64,000 nucleotides of DNA from the NCBI GenBank assembly GCA_038239485.1, contig JBBSET010000002.1, positions 1 to 64,000 on the forward strand. The letters are read 5' to 3'. A program made the translations under genes and the position numbers. Shown piece by piece: positions 16,657 through 24,932 of this stretch. Positions within the stretch are counted from its first letter, which is position 1, and each line of letters begins with the position of its first letter. The stretch is from DASQEH01 sp038239485. Its GTDB lineage: Bacteria; Actinomycetota; Actinomycetes; Propionibacteriales; Nocardioidaceae. The notes under the pieces are model-generated. The model made no database searches and had not been told where the DNA came from. It was given only the letters and a program-made list of their open reading frames with translations.

Positions 16657-17670
16657 TCAGCCGCCGATGGCGCTCATGGATCGCGCCGGCTGCAGGAAGG
16701 ACGCGTCGTCGATCCCGTGGCCAGGGCGTTTCGTCCACATCGCGGTGCGCCACCTGTCGGCGATCTCATCGTCGCCGGCGCCGGCCCTCAGCGCCGAGCG
16801 CAGGTCGGACTCGTCTCGCGCGAACAGGCAGTTGCGGACCTGGCCGTCAGCGGTGAGCCGGACCCGGTCGCAGTCGCCGCAGAACGGGCGGGTGACCGAG
16901 GCGATCACGCCGACCGTCGCCGGGCCGCCATCCACCAGGAAGAGCTCGGCGGGAGCGCTGCCTCGTGTATCCGGATGGGCCGTCAGGCGGAAGGACGTCG
17001 CGAGTGACGCGAATATCTCGTCGGCAGTCACCATCGACTCTCGGGTCCAGCCGTGCTGGGCGTCAAGCGGCATCTGCTCGATGAACCTGAGCTCGTACCC
17101 GCGGTCGATGCACCAGCGCAGCAGCTCCGGCGCCTGCTCGTCGTTGGTCCCGCGCAGCAGGACGGCGTTGACCTTCACCGGCGTCAGCCCTGCCTCGGCG
17201 GCGGCCCGCAGACCGCGGACGACGTCGCTGAAGCGGTTGCGGCGGGTGATCGCGAGGAAGGTGTCGGCGCGGGCCGTGTCCAGGCTGACGTTCACCCGGT
17301 CGAGCCCGGCAGCGGCGAGCGGAGCGGCGAGCTTGTCGAGGCCGAGCCCATTGGTTGTCACCGCGATCGTCGGTCGGGGCTCGAGGGCCGCGGTACGCGC
17401 GACGATATCGGTCAGGCCACGCCGGATGAGCGGCTCTCCGCCGGTGAAGCGCACCTCGTCGACGCCCAGCCGATGCACGGCCACGGTGATGAGGCGGATG
17501 ACCTCGTCGTCGGTGAGCAGCTCCGGTTTGGGCAGCCAGTCCAGCCCCTCGGCGGGCATGCAGTAGGAGCAACGTAAGTTGCAACGGTCGGTGAGCGACA
17601 CGCGTAGGTCGGTGCCGGTGCGGCCATACTGGTCGAGCAATGGCAAGGGTCGTACCTGCTGGATCGTCAC
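16657..17670 (-). CDS. moaA: GTP 3',8-cyclase
   Basis: Radical SAM enzyme that starts molybdenum cofactor synthesis. 337 residues from the chosen start. First [4Fe-4S] cluster motif CNLRCSYC; second cluster Cys residues in FCGDCDRVR...NCLF; C-terminal GG (SAIGG) present. I chose GTG at 17670 rather than GTG at 17676 because a TAGGCT -10 element ends exactly six bases before it, the spacing seen at other leaderless starts in this window. The cofactor would serve molybdoenzymes such as xanthine dehydrogenase, which would supply urate, but none is in view. Convergent with the small Cys protein. Confidence 0.95.
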   Translation of the reverse strand: MTIQQVRPLPLLDQYGRTGTDLRVSLTDRCNLRCSYCMPAEGLDWLPKPELLTDDEVIRLITVAVHRLGVDEVRFTGGEPLIRRGLTDIVARTAALEPRPTIAVTTNGLGLDKLAAPLAAAGLDRVNVSLDTARADTFLAITRRNRFSDVVRGLRAAAEAGLTPVKVNAVLLRGTNDEQAPELLRWCIDRGYELRFIEQMPLDAQHGWTRESMVTADEIFASLATSFRLTAHPDTRGSAPAELFLVDGGPATVGVIASVTRPFCGDCDRVRLTADGQVRNCLFARDESDLRSALRAGAGDDEIADRWRTAMWTKRPGHGIDDASFLQPARSMSAIGG

Positions 17671-17676
17671 CCGCAC

Positions 17677-17682
17677 AGCCTA
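17677..17682 (-). promoter_or_regulatory. -10 element of moaA (leaderless)
   Basis: TAGGCT on the minus strand, followed by six bases and GTG. Fits TANNNT with transcription starting at or next to the start codon. No good -35. Confidence 0.5.
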
Positions 17683-17709
17683 CGTGGACGTGGTGAGAAG
17701 GGAGCGCGG

Positions 17710-18462
17710 ATGAGAGTCGCTGTTTTCGTGACCTGCTTTAACGACGCGCTCTACCCCCAGACCGGCCAAGCCGTGGTCCACCTGCTCGAGCGGCTCGGAC
17801 ACGAGGTGGAGTTTCCCGAGGGGCAGACCTGCTGCGGTCAGATGCACATCAACACCGGCTACTACCGCGAGGCGGTGCCGCTGGCCCATCGCTTCGTCGA
17901 CGTCTTCGAGCCCTACGACGCCGTCGTCGCGCCGTCGCCGTCCTGTGTCGGTGCCGTTCGCGAGCAGTACCAGCGCATCGCCGAGCGGACCGAGGACCGG
18001 GCACTGGCCACGTCTGCGGCGCGGATCGTCCCGCGCGTCCACGAGCTGTCGGAGTTTCTTGTCGACGTGCTCGGGGTCGAGGACGTCGGCGCGTACTTCC
18101 CCCATACCGTCACCTACCACCCGACCTGTCACTCCTTACGCGGCCTTCAGGTCGGCGACCGCCCGTACCGGCTGCTGGCGGCTGTCAGGGGCCTGACCCT
18201 GCTCGACCTGCCCGCGTCGGAGGAGTGCTGCGGCTTCGGCGGCACCTTCGCGATGAAGAACGCCGAGCTCTCGGTCGCCATCGGCGCCGACAAGGCGCGG
18301 CACGCCCACGACACGGGCGCCGAGGTGCTCTGCGCGCTCGACAACTCCTGCCTGACCCACGTAGGAGGAATGCTGTCGAGGCAGCGCTCGGGTATGCGAG
18401 TGCTCCATCTCGCGGAGATCCTCGCCTCGACCGAGTCCAACACGACGAAGGCGGGCAGATGA
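17710..18462 (+). CDS. lutA: lactate utilization protein A (CCG-domain subunit)
   Basis: Subunit of the LutABC L-lactate oxidising complex. 250 residues with two CCG domains: FVTCFNDALYP / TCCGQMHINTGY and TYHPTCHSLRG / ECCGFGGTFAMKN; these Cys bind iron-sulfur or related cofactor. ATG with AAGGGAG six bases upstream. Overlaps lutB by ATGA. Confidence 0.93.
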   Translation: MRVAVFVTCFNDALYPQTGQAVVHLLERLGHEVEFPEGQTCCGQMHINTGYYREAVPLAHRFVDVFEPYDAVVAPSPSCVGAVREQYQRIAERTEDRALATSAARIVPRVHELSEFLVDVLGVEDVGAYFPHTVTYHPTCHSLRGLQVGDRPYRLLAAVRGLTLLDLPASEECCGFGGTFAMKNAELSVAIGADKARHAHDTGAEVLCALDNSCLTHVGGMLSRQRSGMRVLHLAEILASTESNTTKAGR

Positions 18463-19919
18463 GCAAAGTATGGCTCGACTCACCCGCCTTTCCCGACGCC
18501 GCCAAGGTGGCGGTGCGTGACAGCCAGCTGCGCCACAACCTCGAGCGGGCAACCGCAACGATCCGCGCCAAGCGTGACGGTGTGGTCGGCGAGCTGCCCG
18601 ACTGGGAGCAGCTGCGTCTCGCCGGTGCGGCGCTGAAGGACGAGGTGCTCAACCATCTCGACAGCTACCTGGTCCAGGTCGAGGAGCAGGTGACGGCAGC
18701 CGGCGGGCACGTGCACTGGGCCCGCGACGCCGACGAGGCCAACCGGATCGTCGTCGAGCTGGTCAAGGCGACCGGGGCCGACGAGGTGGTCAAGGTCAAG
18801 TCGATGGCCACGATGGAGATCGAGCTCAACGAGGCCCTGGCAGAGGCCGGGATCGCGGCGCTGGAGACCGACCTGGCCGAGCTGATCGTGCAGCTCGGGG
18901 ACGACCGGCCCTCGCACATCCTGGTCCCCGCGATCCACCGCAACCGCTCCGAGATCCGTGAGCTGTTCCTGCGCGAGATGTCGGACTCGCCGAGCGACCT
19001 CAGCGATGAACCCAGCGAGCTGGCCGCCGCCGCCCGGGTGCACCTGCGGCGGAAGTTCCTGTCTGCCAAGGTGGCCATCTCGGGCGGGAACTTCATCGTG
19101 GCGGAGACCGGCACGGTCGTGGTGGTGGAGTCGGAGGGAAACGGCCGGATGTGCCTGACGCTGCCCGAGACACTGATCTCGGTGGTCGGGATCGAGAAGG
19201 TGATACCGACCTTCGCCGACCTGGAGGTGTTCATGCAGCTGCTCCCCCGCTCGTCGACCGGGGAGCGGATGAACCCCTACACCTCGACGTGGACGGGCGT
19301 CACGCCAGGCGACGGCCCACAGACCTTCCATCTGGTGCTGCTCGACAACGGCAGGACGAGAGTTCTCGCCGACGAGATCGGCCGGCAGGCGCTGCGCTGT
19401 ATCCGCTGCTCCGCCTGCCTCAATGTCTGCCCCGTCTACGAGCGCACCGGCGGGCACGCGTACGGGTCGGTCTACCCCGGGCCGATCGGCGCGATCCTCA
19501 ACCCACTGCAGAACGGCACCGACAGCGCCCGCGACGCCAGCCTGCCGTTCGCCTCGACGCTCTGCGGGCGGTGTTTCGAGGTCTGTCCGGTGCGCATCGA
19601 CATCCCGGAGGTCCTGGTCCACCTCCGTGGCACCGTGGTCGACGGCAAACGCGGCAAGCGGGTCCCGAGCCCGGAGATGGCCGCGATGAAGGCCGCGGGG
19701 CTGGTCTTCTCCGACCCACGATGGCTGGCCGCGGCCGAACGCGTGGCGTCCCTGAGCGGCCGGGTGATCGGGCGCAAGGGGCAGATCTCGGCGCTGCCGC
19801 CCCCGATGAACGTGTGGACCGATGCTCGCGACGCCCCACCCCCACCGGCTGAGTCGTTCCGCGCCTGGTGGAAGCGCAGCCGGGCCGGCGGTAAGGGTGG
19901 CTCGGGTGACTCGCTGTGA
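18459..19919 (+). CDS. lutB: lactate utilization protein B (iron-sulfur subunit)
   Basis: 486 residues. N-terminal LUD domain (about 60-295; KSMATMEIELNEAL, SGGNFIVAETGTVVVVESEGNGRM) and a C-terminal ferredoxin domain with two [4Fe-4S] motifs, CIRCSACLNVCPVY and CGRCFEVCPV. C-terminal RAWWKRSRAGGKGG is typical. Passes electrons from lactate within LutABC. Overlaps lutA (ATGA) and lutC (GTGA), so the three are one transcript. Confidence 0.95.
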   Translation: MSKVWLDSPAFPDAAKVAVRDSQLRHNLERATATIRAKRDGVVGELPDWEQLRLAGAALKDEVLNHLDSYLVQVEEQVTAAGGHVHWARDADEANRIVVELVKATGADEVVKVKSMATMEIELNEALAEAGIAALETDLAELIVQLGDDRPSHILVPAIHRNRSEIRELFLREMSDSPSDLSDEPSELAAAARVHLRRKFLSAKVAISGGNFIVAETGTVVVVESEGNGRMCLTLPETLISVVGIEKVIPTFADLEVFMQLLPRSSTGERMNPYTSTWTGVTPGDGPQTFHLVLLDNGRTRVLADEIGRQALRCIRCSACLNVCPVYERTGGHAYGSVYPGPIGAILNPLQNGTDSARDASLPFASTLCGRCFEVCPVRIDIPEVLVHLRGTVVDGKRGKRVPSPEMAAMKAAGLVFSDPRWLAAAERVASLSGRVIGRKGQISALPPPMNVWTDARDAPPPPAESFRAWWKRSRAGGKGGSGDSL

Positions 19920-20560
19920 GCGACGCGCGAGACGAGATCCTGGGCCGGATCAGGGCAGCGCTCGCGGATGCGCCTGCACGAGACGGCGACCGAGGGGTGC
20001 CGAGGGACTATGCAAGGTCGCGACCACGGCCGGACCTGGTCGGGCACTTCGTCGAGCGGGTCGCGGACTACAAGGCTGAGGTCGTGCGGATCCCGCCGGC
20101 GGAGCTGGCTGACGCTGTCGCGGTCGCCTGCGAGCGGTACGGCATCCGGAGGCTGGTAGCGCCCGGCGATGTACCCCCGGAGTGGGTTGCGGGGCTGGCG
20201 GGTCTCGACGTTGTGCTCGATGGTGACCCCGTGATGCTGACGACGGCGGAGCTCGACGACGTCGACGGCGTGCTGACGGGGGCGGCCGTCGGTGTGGCGG
20301 AGACCGGGACCATCATCCTCGACACCGGCGCGCACCAGGGGCGGCGGGCGCTGAGCCTCGTCCCCGACGTGCTGGTCTGTGTCATCAGCGCCGACCAGGT
20401 GGTCGACGACGTGCCGGCCGCCGTCGCCCTGCTGAACCCAGAGCGCCCGCTGACCTGGATCAGCGGTCCGTCGGCGACCAGTGACATCGAACTGGACCGG
20501 GTCGAGGGTGTCCACGGCCCGCGCGCGCTGCACGTCATCGTGCTCGACAGCCTCTCGTAG
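19916..20560 (+). CDS. lutC: lactate utilization protein C
   Basis: 214 residues, LUD domain. Blocks: MSDARDEILGRIRAAL, LTGAAVGVAETGTIIL, GRRALSLVPDVLVCVI, TWISGPSATSDIELDRVEGVHGP. GTG start inside the lutB stop. Completes the lutABC operon. Family-level identification is strong; substrate inferred from the operon. Confidence 0.93.
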   Translation: MSDARDEILGRIRAALADAPARDGDRGVPRDYARSRPRPDLVGHFVERVADYKAEVVRIPPAELADAVAVACERYGIRRLVAPGDVPPEWVAGLAGLDVVLDGDPVMLTTAELDDVDGVLTGAAVGVAETGTIILDTGAHQGRRALSLVPDVLVCVISADQVVDDVPAAVALLNPERPLTWISGPSATSDIELDRVEGVHGPRALHVIVLDSLS

Positions 20561-20634
20561 CCCTCGCTCGCCGGCTCCCACATAGCAGGCCGGGGCACGT
20601 GGCGCGGAAGGGCGGGAGATATCGTGGCGAGGTT

Positions 20635-21429
20635 GTGCTTCGCTTCCTGCTGACCCGACGCTGGCTGGGACTCCTGATTGCCGTGATCGTGGTCGGGATC
20701 GGCTGTGTCGAGCTCGGCCGCTGGCAGTTCTGGCGGTACTCGACCCGACAGGACGCCAACGCGCAGATCAGGGCGAACCTTGCCAAACCGGCCGTGCCGG
20801 TTCAGCAGCTGATGTCGACGGCCCAGGAGGTCCCCGAGTCGGCGGAGTGGACGCAGGTGACGGTCACCGGCAACTACGACCCGTCGCACCAGGTGCTGGT
20901 GATCTACCGCTCGCGCGACAGCACTCCCGGTGTCGACATCGTCGACCCGTTGGTCACCTCGTCGGGGACGGCGCTGCTTGTCGACAGGGGGTGGGTCCAG
21001 ACCAATGTCAGCGTCAACGAGGCTCCGAAGGTGCCCGCACCGCCCACCGGCAGCGTCACGGTGACCGGCTGGGTACGCCGGAACTCCGACGGGGGCTCCG
21101 ACCAGGTCGACCCCTCGGGAGGGTCGGTACGAGCGATCTCCTCCGACGCCCTGAAGGCGGGGCTGCCGTACCCGGTCTACGACGGCTTCCTGGACCGGAC
21201 GAAGGAGGACCCGAACGGCTCGCCTTCGCCGGCCCCGGCTCTGTCGCCGGACCTGAGCCGCGGCCCGTCGTTCTTCTATGGGATGCAGTGGTGGTTCTTC
21301 GGCGTTCTCGCCTTCGGGTTCTGGCTGTACTTCGCCTGGTCGGAGTACCAGCACCAGCTCTCACAGAGCGCGGGTGAGCCCACCGTCCACCGCGAGCATC
21401 GCACCAGTGATGTATCCCGCGGCGGGTGA
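20635..21429 (+). CDS. SURF1-family cytochrome oxidase biogenesis protein
   Basis: 264 residues with a transmembrane helix at each end (about 8-26 and 218-236), the SURF1 topology. Motifs: ELGRWQFWRYSTR after helix 1, VTGNYDP, LLVDRGWV, VTGWVRR, and GMQWWFFGVLAFGFWLYF at the C-terminus. Acts in heme a3 insertion into cytochrome c oxidase. I chose GTG at 20635 because homologous proteins begin LRFLLTRRWLG just before helix 1; an earlier in-frame GTG at 20599 adds a charged stretch. Its last 69 bases overlap the SDR gene on the other strand. Confidence 0.9.
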   Translation: MLRFLLTRRWLGLLIAVIVVGIGCVELGRWQFWRYSTRQDANAQIRANLAKPAVPVQQLMSTAQEVPESAEWTQVTVTGNYDPSHQVLVIYRSRDSTPGVDIVDPLVTSSGTALLVDRGWVQTNVSVNEAPKVPAPPTGSVTVTGWVRRNSDGGSDQVDPSGGSVRAISSDALKAGLPYPVYDGFLDRTKEDPNGSPSPAPALSPDLSRGPSFFYGMQWWFFGVLAFGFWLYFAWSEYQHQLSQSAGEPTVHREHRTSDVSRGG

Positions 21430-22119
21430 GAGAAGGAACGCCGCGGCGTGACCGAACTCGGCCGGCTCACCGTAGCGCCGCAGCGGGATCGACGCCATCG
21501 TCGACGCCCGGGCCGCTGCGGGGTCGGGGCTCAGCGACTCCAGCTCCTTGATCCGCTCCGTGTCGACGCGCCCGGGCAGCAGCCCGTTGACGCGGATCGC
21601 GCGCGGCCCGAGCTCGTCGGCCAGGTTCTTGGCGACCATGGCGAGGCCCGGTCGCAGCCCGTTGGAGATGGCCAACCCGCCGATCGACTGCTTCACCGAC
21701 GTGGACAGCACGAAGACGATGGATCCGGCGTGGTCCAGCGCGTTCCCGACGGCCGTCGCCAGCCGGACCGCGCCGAGGAAGACCGAGTTGAACGAGGTGG
21801 TCCAGGCGTCGTCACCGGTCGCCATCACTGCGCTCGCAGGCGGCCCGCCGACGCTGATCAGCGCGCCGTCGAGGCGACCGAACCGGTCCTGGGCAGCAGC
21901 GATCAGCCGCCCGGGCGTGGCCCGGTCGGAGTTGTCGGCCACTACTCCAACGGCCGACGAAGCACCCAGAGCCTCGACCGCGGCGTCGACGCTGTCGGCC
22001 GACCTCGAGGACACCACGACGCGGGCACCTTCGCCGACGAGGACATCAGCCGTCGCTCGCCCGAGGCCCCGAGCGGCTCCGGTCAGGATGTACACCTTGC
22101 CCCGCAGTCCAAGATCCAT
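21361..22119 (-). CDS. short-chain dehydrogenase/reductase
   Basis: 252 residues. TGAARGLGRATADVL cofactor motif, ISVGGPP in place of NNAG, Ser in FVLSTSVKQ. The usual catalytic Tyr is not where YxxxK is expected: the sequence reads NGLRPGLAMVAKNLADELG, so an atypical SDR whose activity should not be assumed. C-terminal GYITGAMLAVDGGLTRAL is canonical. ATG at 22119 preceded by CACAAT and six bases (leaderless layout). Tail-to-tail overlap with the SURF1 gene. Confidence 0.85.
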   Translation of the reverse strand: MDLGLRGKVYILTGAARGLGRATADVLVGEGARVVVSSRSADSVDAAVEALGASSAVGVVADNSDRATPGRLIAAAQDRFGRLDGALISVGGPPASAVMATGDDAWTTSFNSVFLGAVRLATAVGNALDHAGSIVFVLSTSVKQSIGGLAISNGLRPGLAMVAKNLADELGPRAIRVNGLLPGRVDTERIKELESLSPDPAAARASTMASIPLRRYGEPAEFGHAAAFLLSPAAGYITGAMLAVDGGLTRAL

Positions 22120-22125
22120 GGCTCC

Positions 22126-22131
22126 ATTGTG
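22126..22131 (-). promoter_or_regulatory. -10 element of the SDR gene (leaderless)
   Basis: CACAAT on the minus strand then six bases then ATG, the same hexamer and spacing as the sufR promoter. Confidence 0.4.
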
Positions 22132-22178
22132 CCGCAGCACATCGGCCGACGGCATCGACGCGGGACGCGCCGCGGCCG

Positions 22179-24065
22179 TCACGCCGACGGGACAGGCTCC
22201 TGGTCGGCGAACTGGGTGCGATACAGGTCGCGGTAGAGGCCGCCGGCCGCGAGCAGCTGGTGGTGGGTGCCCTGCTCCACGACGCGGCCGTGGTCCAGGA
22301 CGACGATCTTGTCGGCATGCCGGACCGTCGAAAGCCGGTGTGCGATGACCAGCGAGGTCCGGCCCTCGAGAGCGACGTCGAGCGCGCGCTGGACGGCGAC
22401 CTCGGACTCGCTGTCGAGGTGCGCGGTCGCCTCGTCGAGGACGATGATCTTCGGTGCCTTGAGGAGCAGCCGGGCGATGGCGAGGCGCTGCCGCTCTCCC
22501 CCGCTCAGCCGGTAGCCGCGGTCGCCGACCACCGTGTCGAGGCCGTCGGGAAGCGACCCGACCAGCTGCCATACCTGCGCGGCGTGCAGCGCCGCGACGA
22601 GATGGTCGTCGGTGGCGTCTGGCTTGGCATAGAGCAGGTTCGCGCGGATCGTGTCGTGGAACATGTGGGCGTCCTGCGTCACGTACCCCACGATGTCGTG
22701 CAGCGACTCCTGGGTCACCTCGCGGACGTCCCTGGACGCGATGCGGACCGAGCCGCCGGTGACGTCGTACAGGCGGGTCACCAAGTGGGTCACGGTGGTC
22801 TTGCCGGCTCCGGACGGTCCCACCAGGGCGACCATCTGGCCGGCTTCGAGCGTGAAGCTGACGTCGTGAAGCACCTGCTGGCTGACGCCACCGTCGGGCC
22901 CGGCGACGACCTCGAGGCTGGCGAGTGAGACCTGCTCGGCCGTCGGGTACCCGAAGTCCACGTGGCTGAACTCCACCGTCGCAGGGCCCGCGTCGACGGA
23001 GACGGCGTCCGGGCTGTCGGTGATCATCGGCTCGAGGTCGAGCACCTCGAAGACCCGCTCGAACGACACCAGTGCGGTCAGGATGTCGACGCGGACGTTG
23101 GACAGCGACGTGAGCGGTCCATAGAGCCGGCCGAGCAGCGCGGTGAGAGCCAACAAGGTGCCGATCGAGACGGTGCCCGTGATCACGAGGTGCCCGCCGA
23201 TGCCGTAGACCAACGCCGTCGCCAACGCCGCGACCAGGGTCAGGGCGCTGTAGAAGATCCGTCCGGTCATGGCGATCTGGATGCCGAGATCACGCACCAC
23301 CGCAGAGCTGCCCTCGAACTCTGTCTGCTCCTGGACCGGCCGGCCGAAGAGCTTGACCAGCAGCGCGCCGCCCACGTTGAACCGCTCGGTCATCATGGCC
23401 GACATGATGGCGTTGGTCTGCATCTGCTCCCGGGTGAGGCCGGAGAGCTTGCGACCGGCCCACTTGGCCGGGAAGAGGAAGAGCGGGCCCATCACCAGCG
23501 CCAGCACGGTGATCTGCCACGACAGCACGACCATCGTGCCCACGACCAGGAGCAGGCTCATCACGTTGCTGACGACCCCGGACATGACCGAGGTGAACGC
23601 GCGCTGCGCACCGATGACGTCGTTGTTGAGCCGCGACACCAGCGAGCCGGTGTTGGTCCGGGAGAAGAACGCGAGCGGCATCCGCTGCACGTGCCCGAAG
23701 ACCTTGGTGCGAAGGTCGTAGATCAGCCCTTCGCCGATCCGGGCGGAGTACCAGCGCTGAGCCAGGGTGAGGACGGCCTCGGCGAACGCGAGGCCCGCGA
23801 TGATCAGGGCGAGGATCGTCACGATCCGCCGGTCGGACTTGAGGATGCCGTCATCGACGATGGACTTGAACAGCAGCGGCGAGGCGACGACGAGCATCGC
23901 GTCGACGATCACCAGGCCGAGGAACCACATCAGCTGTCTGGTGTAGGGGCGGGAGAAGGCCAGCACGCGGCGGGTCGTCCCAGGCTTCAGTCCACCGCGA
24001 CCCTTGGTCGGGTCCTGGCGCTGCATCTGGTGCATGATCCGCATCGGGCTGACAGGACTACTCAT
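22179..24065 (-). CDS. ABC half-transporter, exporter type
   Basis: 628 residues: cytosolic N-terminus, six-helix membrane domain (about 40-330) and ATPase domain (about 370-615). Walker A GPSGAGKTT, Q-loop YVTQDAHMF, signature RLSGGERQR, Walker B KIIVLDEATAHLD, H-loop IAHRLS. Multidrug/lipid exporter family; substrate unknown. A half transporter, so it should work as a dimer; no partner half gene is adjacent. Start ATG overlaps the stop of the enoyl-CoA hydratase gene by four bases. Confidence 0.92.
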   Translation of the reverse strand: MSSPVSPMRIMHQMQRQDPTKGRGGLKPGTTRRVLAFSRPYTRQLMWFLGLVIVDAMLVVASPLLFKSIVDDGILKSDRRIVTILALIIAGLAFAEAVLTLAQRWYSARIGEGLIYDLRTKVFGHVQRMPLAFFSRTNTGSLVSRLNNDVIGAQRAFTSVMSGVVSNVMSLLLVVGTMVVLSWQITVLALVMGPLFLFPAKWAGRKLSGLTREQMQTNAIMSAMMTERFNVGGALLVKLFGRPVQEQTEFEGSSAVVRDLGIQIAMTGRIFYSALTLVAALATALVYGIGGHLVITGTVSIGTLLALTALLGRLYGPLTSLSNVRVDILTALVSFERVFEVLDLEPMITDSPDAVSVDAGPATVEFSHVDFGYPTAEQVSLASLEVVAGPDGGVSQQVLHDVSFTLEAGQMVALVGPSGAGKTTVTHLVTRLYDVTGGSVRIASRDVREVTQESLHDIVGYVTQDAHMFHDTIRANLLYAKPDATDDHLVAALHAAQVWQLVGSLPDGLDTVVGDRGYRLSGGERQRLAIARLLLKAPKIIVLDEATAHLDSESEVAVQRALDVALEGRTSLVIAHRLSTVRHADKIVVLDHGRVVEQGTHHQLLAAGGLYRDLYRTQFADQEPVPSA

Positions 24066-24916
24066 CGTGTCTGCCTCATCGGGCTGGCCTCGTCATCGGA
24101 CACTCCAACACTCGCTGCCGGCTGCTTGTTCCCGGCGGCCGGCCCGAGCAGGTTGCGAATCAGGACCATCTGGGCCGTCCGCTCCGCCGCAAGCTGCTCT
24201 CTGTAGCCGCGTCCGGACGCGTCGCGCAACAGGGCTTTGGTGGCCTCCAGGGCCGGCCGGGGGGATGATGCCACGGCTAGGACAAGGTCGGCGACGGTGG
24301 CGTCCAAGACACCGCCGGGTACGACGATGGTCGCCAGCCCGAGCTGCCTCGCCTCCTCGGCATCCACCTCACGGCCGGTCACGCAGATCTCCAGCGCCCG
24401 GGAGTAGCCGACGGCCTCGACCAGTGGCTGCGTCCCGCCCAGGTCCGGCACCAGCCCCAGCGACGTCTCACGCATCGTCAGCCGGGCGTCGCTGGCGAGC
24501 ACCCGCAGGTCGCAGGCGAGGGCGAGCTGGAAGCCGGCACCGATCGCATGCCCCTGGACCGCGGCGATACTGATCACAGGCGACGTGCGCAGCCAGGAGA
24601 AGGCCTGCTGGTAGCTCGTCAGGAGCGCGTCGAGCCCGTCGGCGTCCAGCCCGCTCGTCAGGTCGAGCAAGGACGCCTCGCCCGGTATCCCTGCCGGCGT
24701 CAGGAACCGACGGTCAAGGCCGGAGCTGAACGACGGGCCGTCGCCGCGCACGACGACGACGGCGACGCCGGCCGGCAGGGCAGAGCCGAGCTCTCGCAGC
24801 GCCGCCCACATCAGCGGCGACTGGGCGTTGCGGGTGTTCGGTCGGCACAGGCTGATGGTGGCGACGGCCCCGTCGACGTCGTACCGCAGTCCCGCCTCGG
24901 CAAGGTCGGGCGTCAA
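24062..24916 (-). CDS. enoyl-CoA hydratase/isomerase family protein
   Basis: 284 residues, crotonase fold. Oxyanion-hole strands GDGPSFSSGLDRRFL and VQGHAIGAGFQLALACDLRV; catalytic-region sequence ETSLGLVPDLGGTQPLVEAVG has the Glu/Gly-rich pattern. Probably hydratase or isomerase in acyl-CoA degradation; substrate unknown. Start is uncertain: I take TTG at 24916, 17 bases after the ABC-F stop with an AGGA nine bases upstream. The same pair (ABC-F ATPase then enoyl-CoA hydratase) occurs in mycobacteria (Rv1473, echA12). Confidence 0.85.
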   Translation of the reverse strand: MTPDLAEAGLRYDVDGAVATISLCRPNTRNAQSPLMWAALRELGSALPAGVAVVVVRGDGPSFSSGLDRRFLTPAGIPGEASLLDLTSGLDADGLDALLTSYQQAFSWLRTSPVISIAAVQGHAIGAGFQLALACDLRVLASDARLTMRETSLGLVPDLGGTQPLVEAVGYSRALEICVTGREVDAEEARQLGLATIVVPGGVLDATVADLVLAVASSPRPALEATKALLRDASGRGYREQLAAERTAQMVLIRNLLGPAAGNKQPAASVGVSDDEASPMRQTR

Positions 24917-24932
24917 CGGCCCCGGTCCTGCC

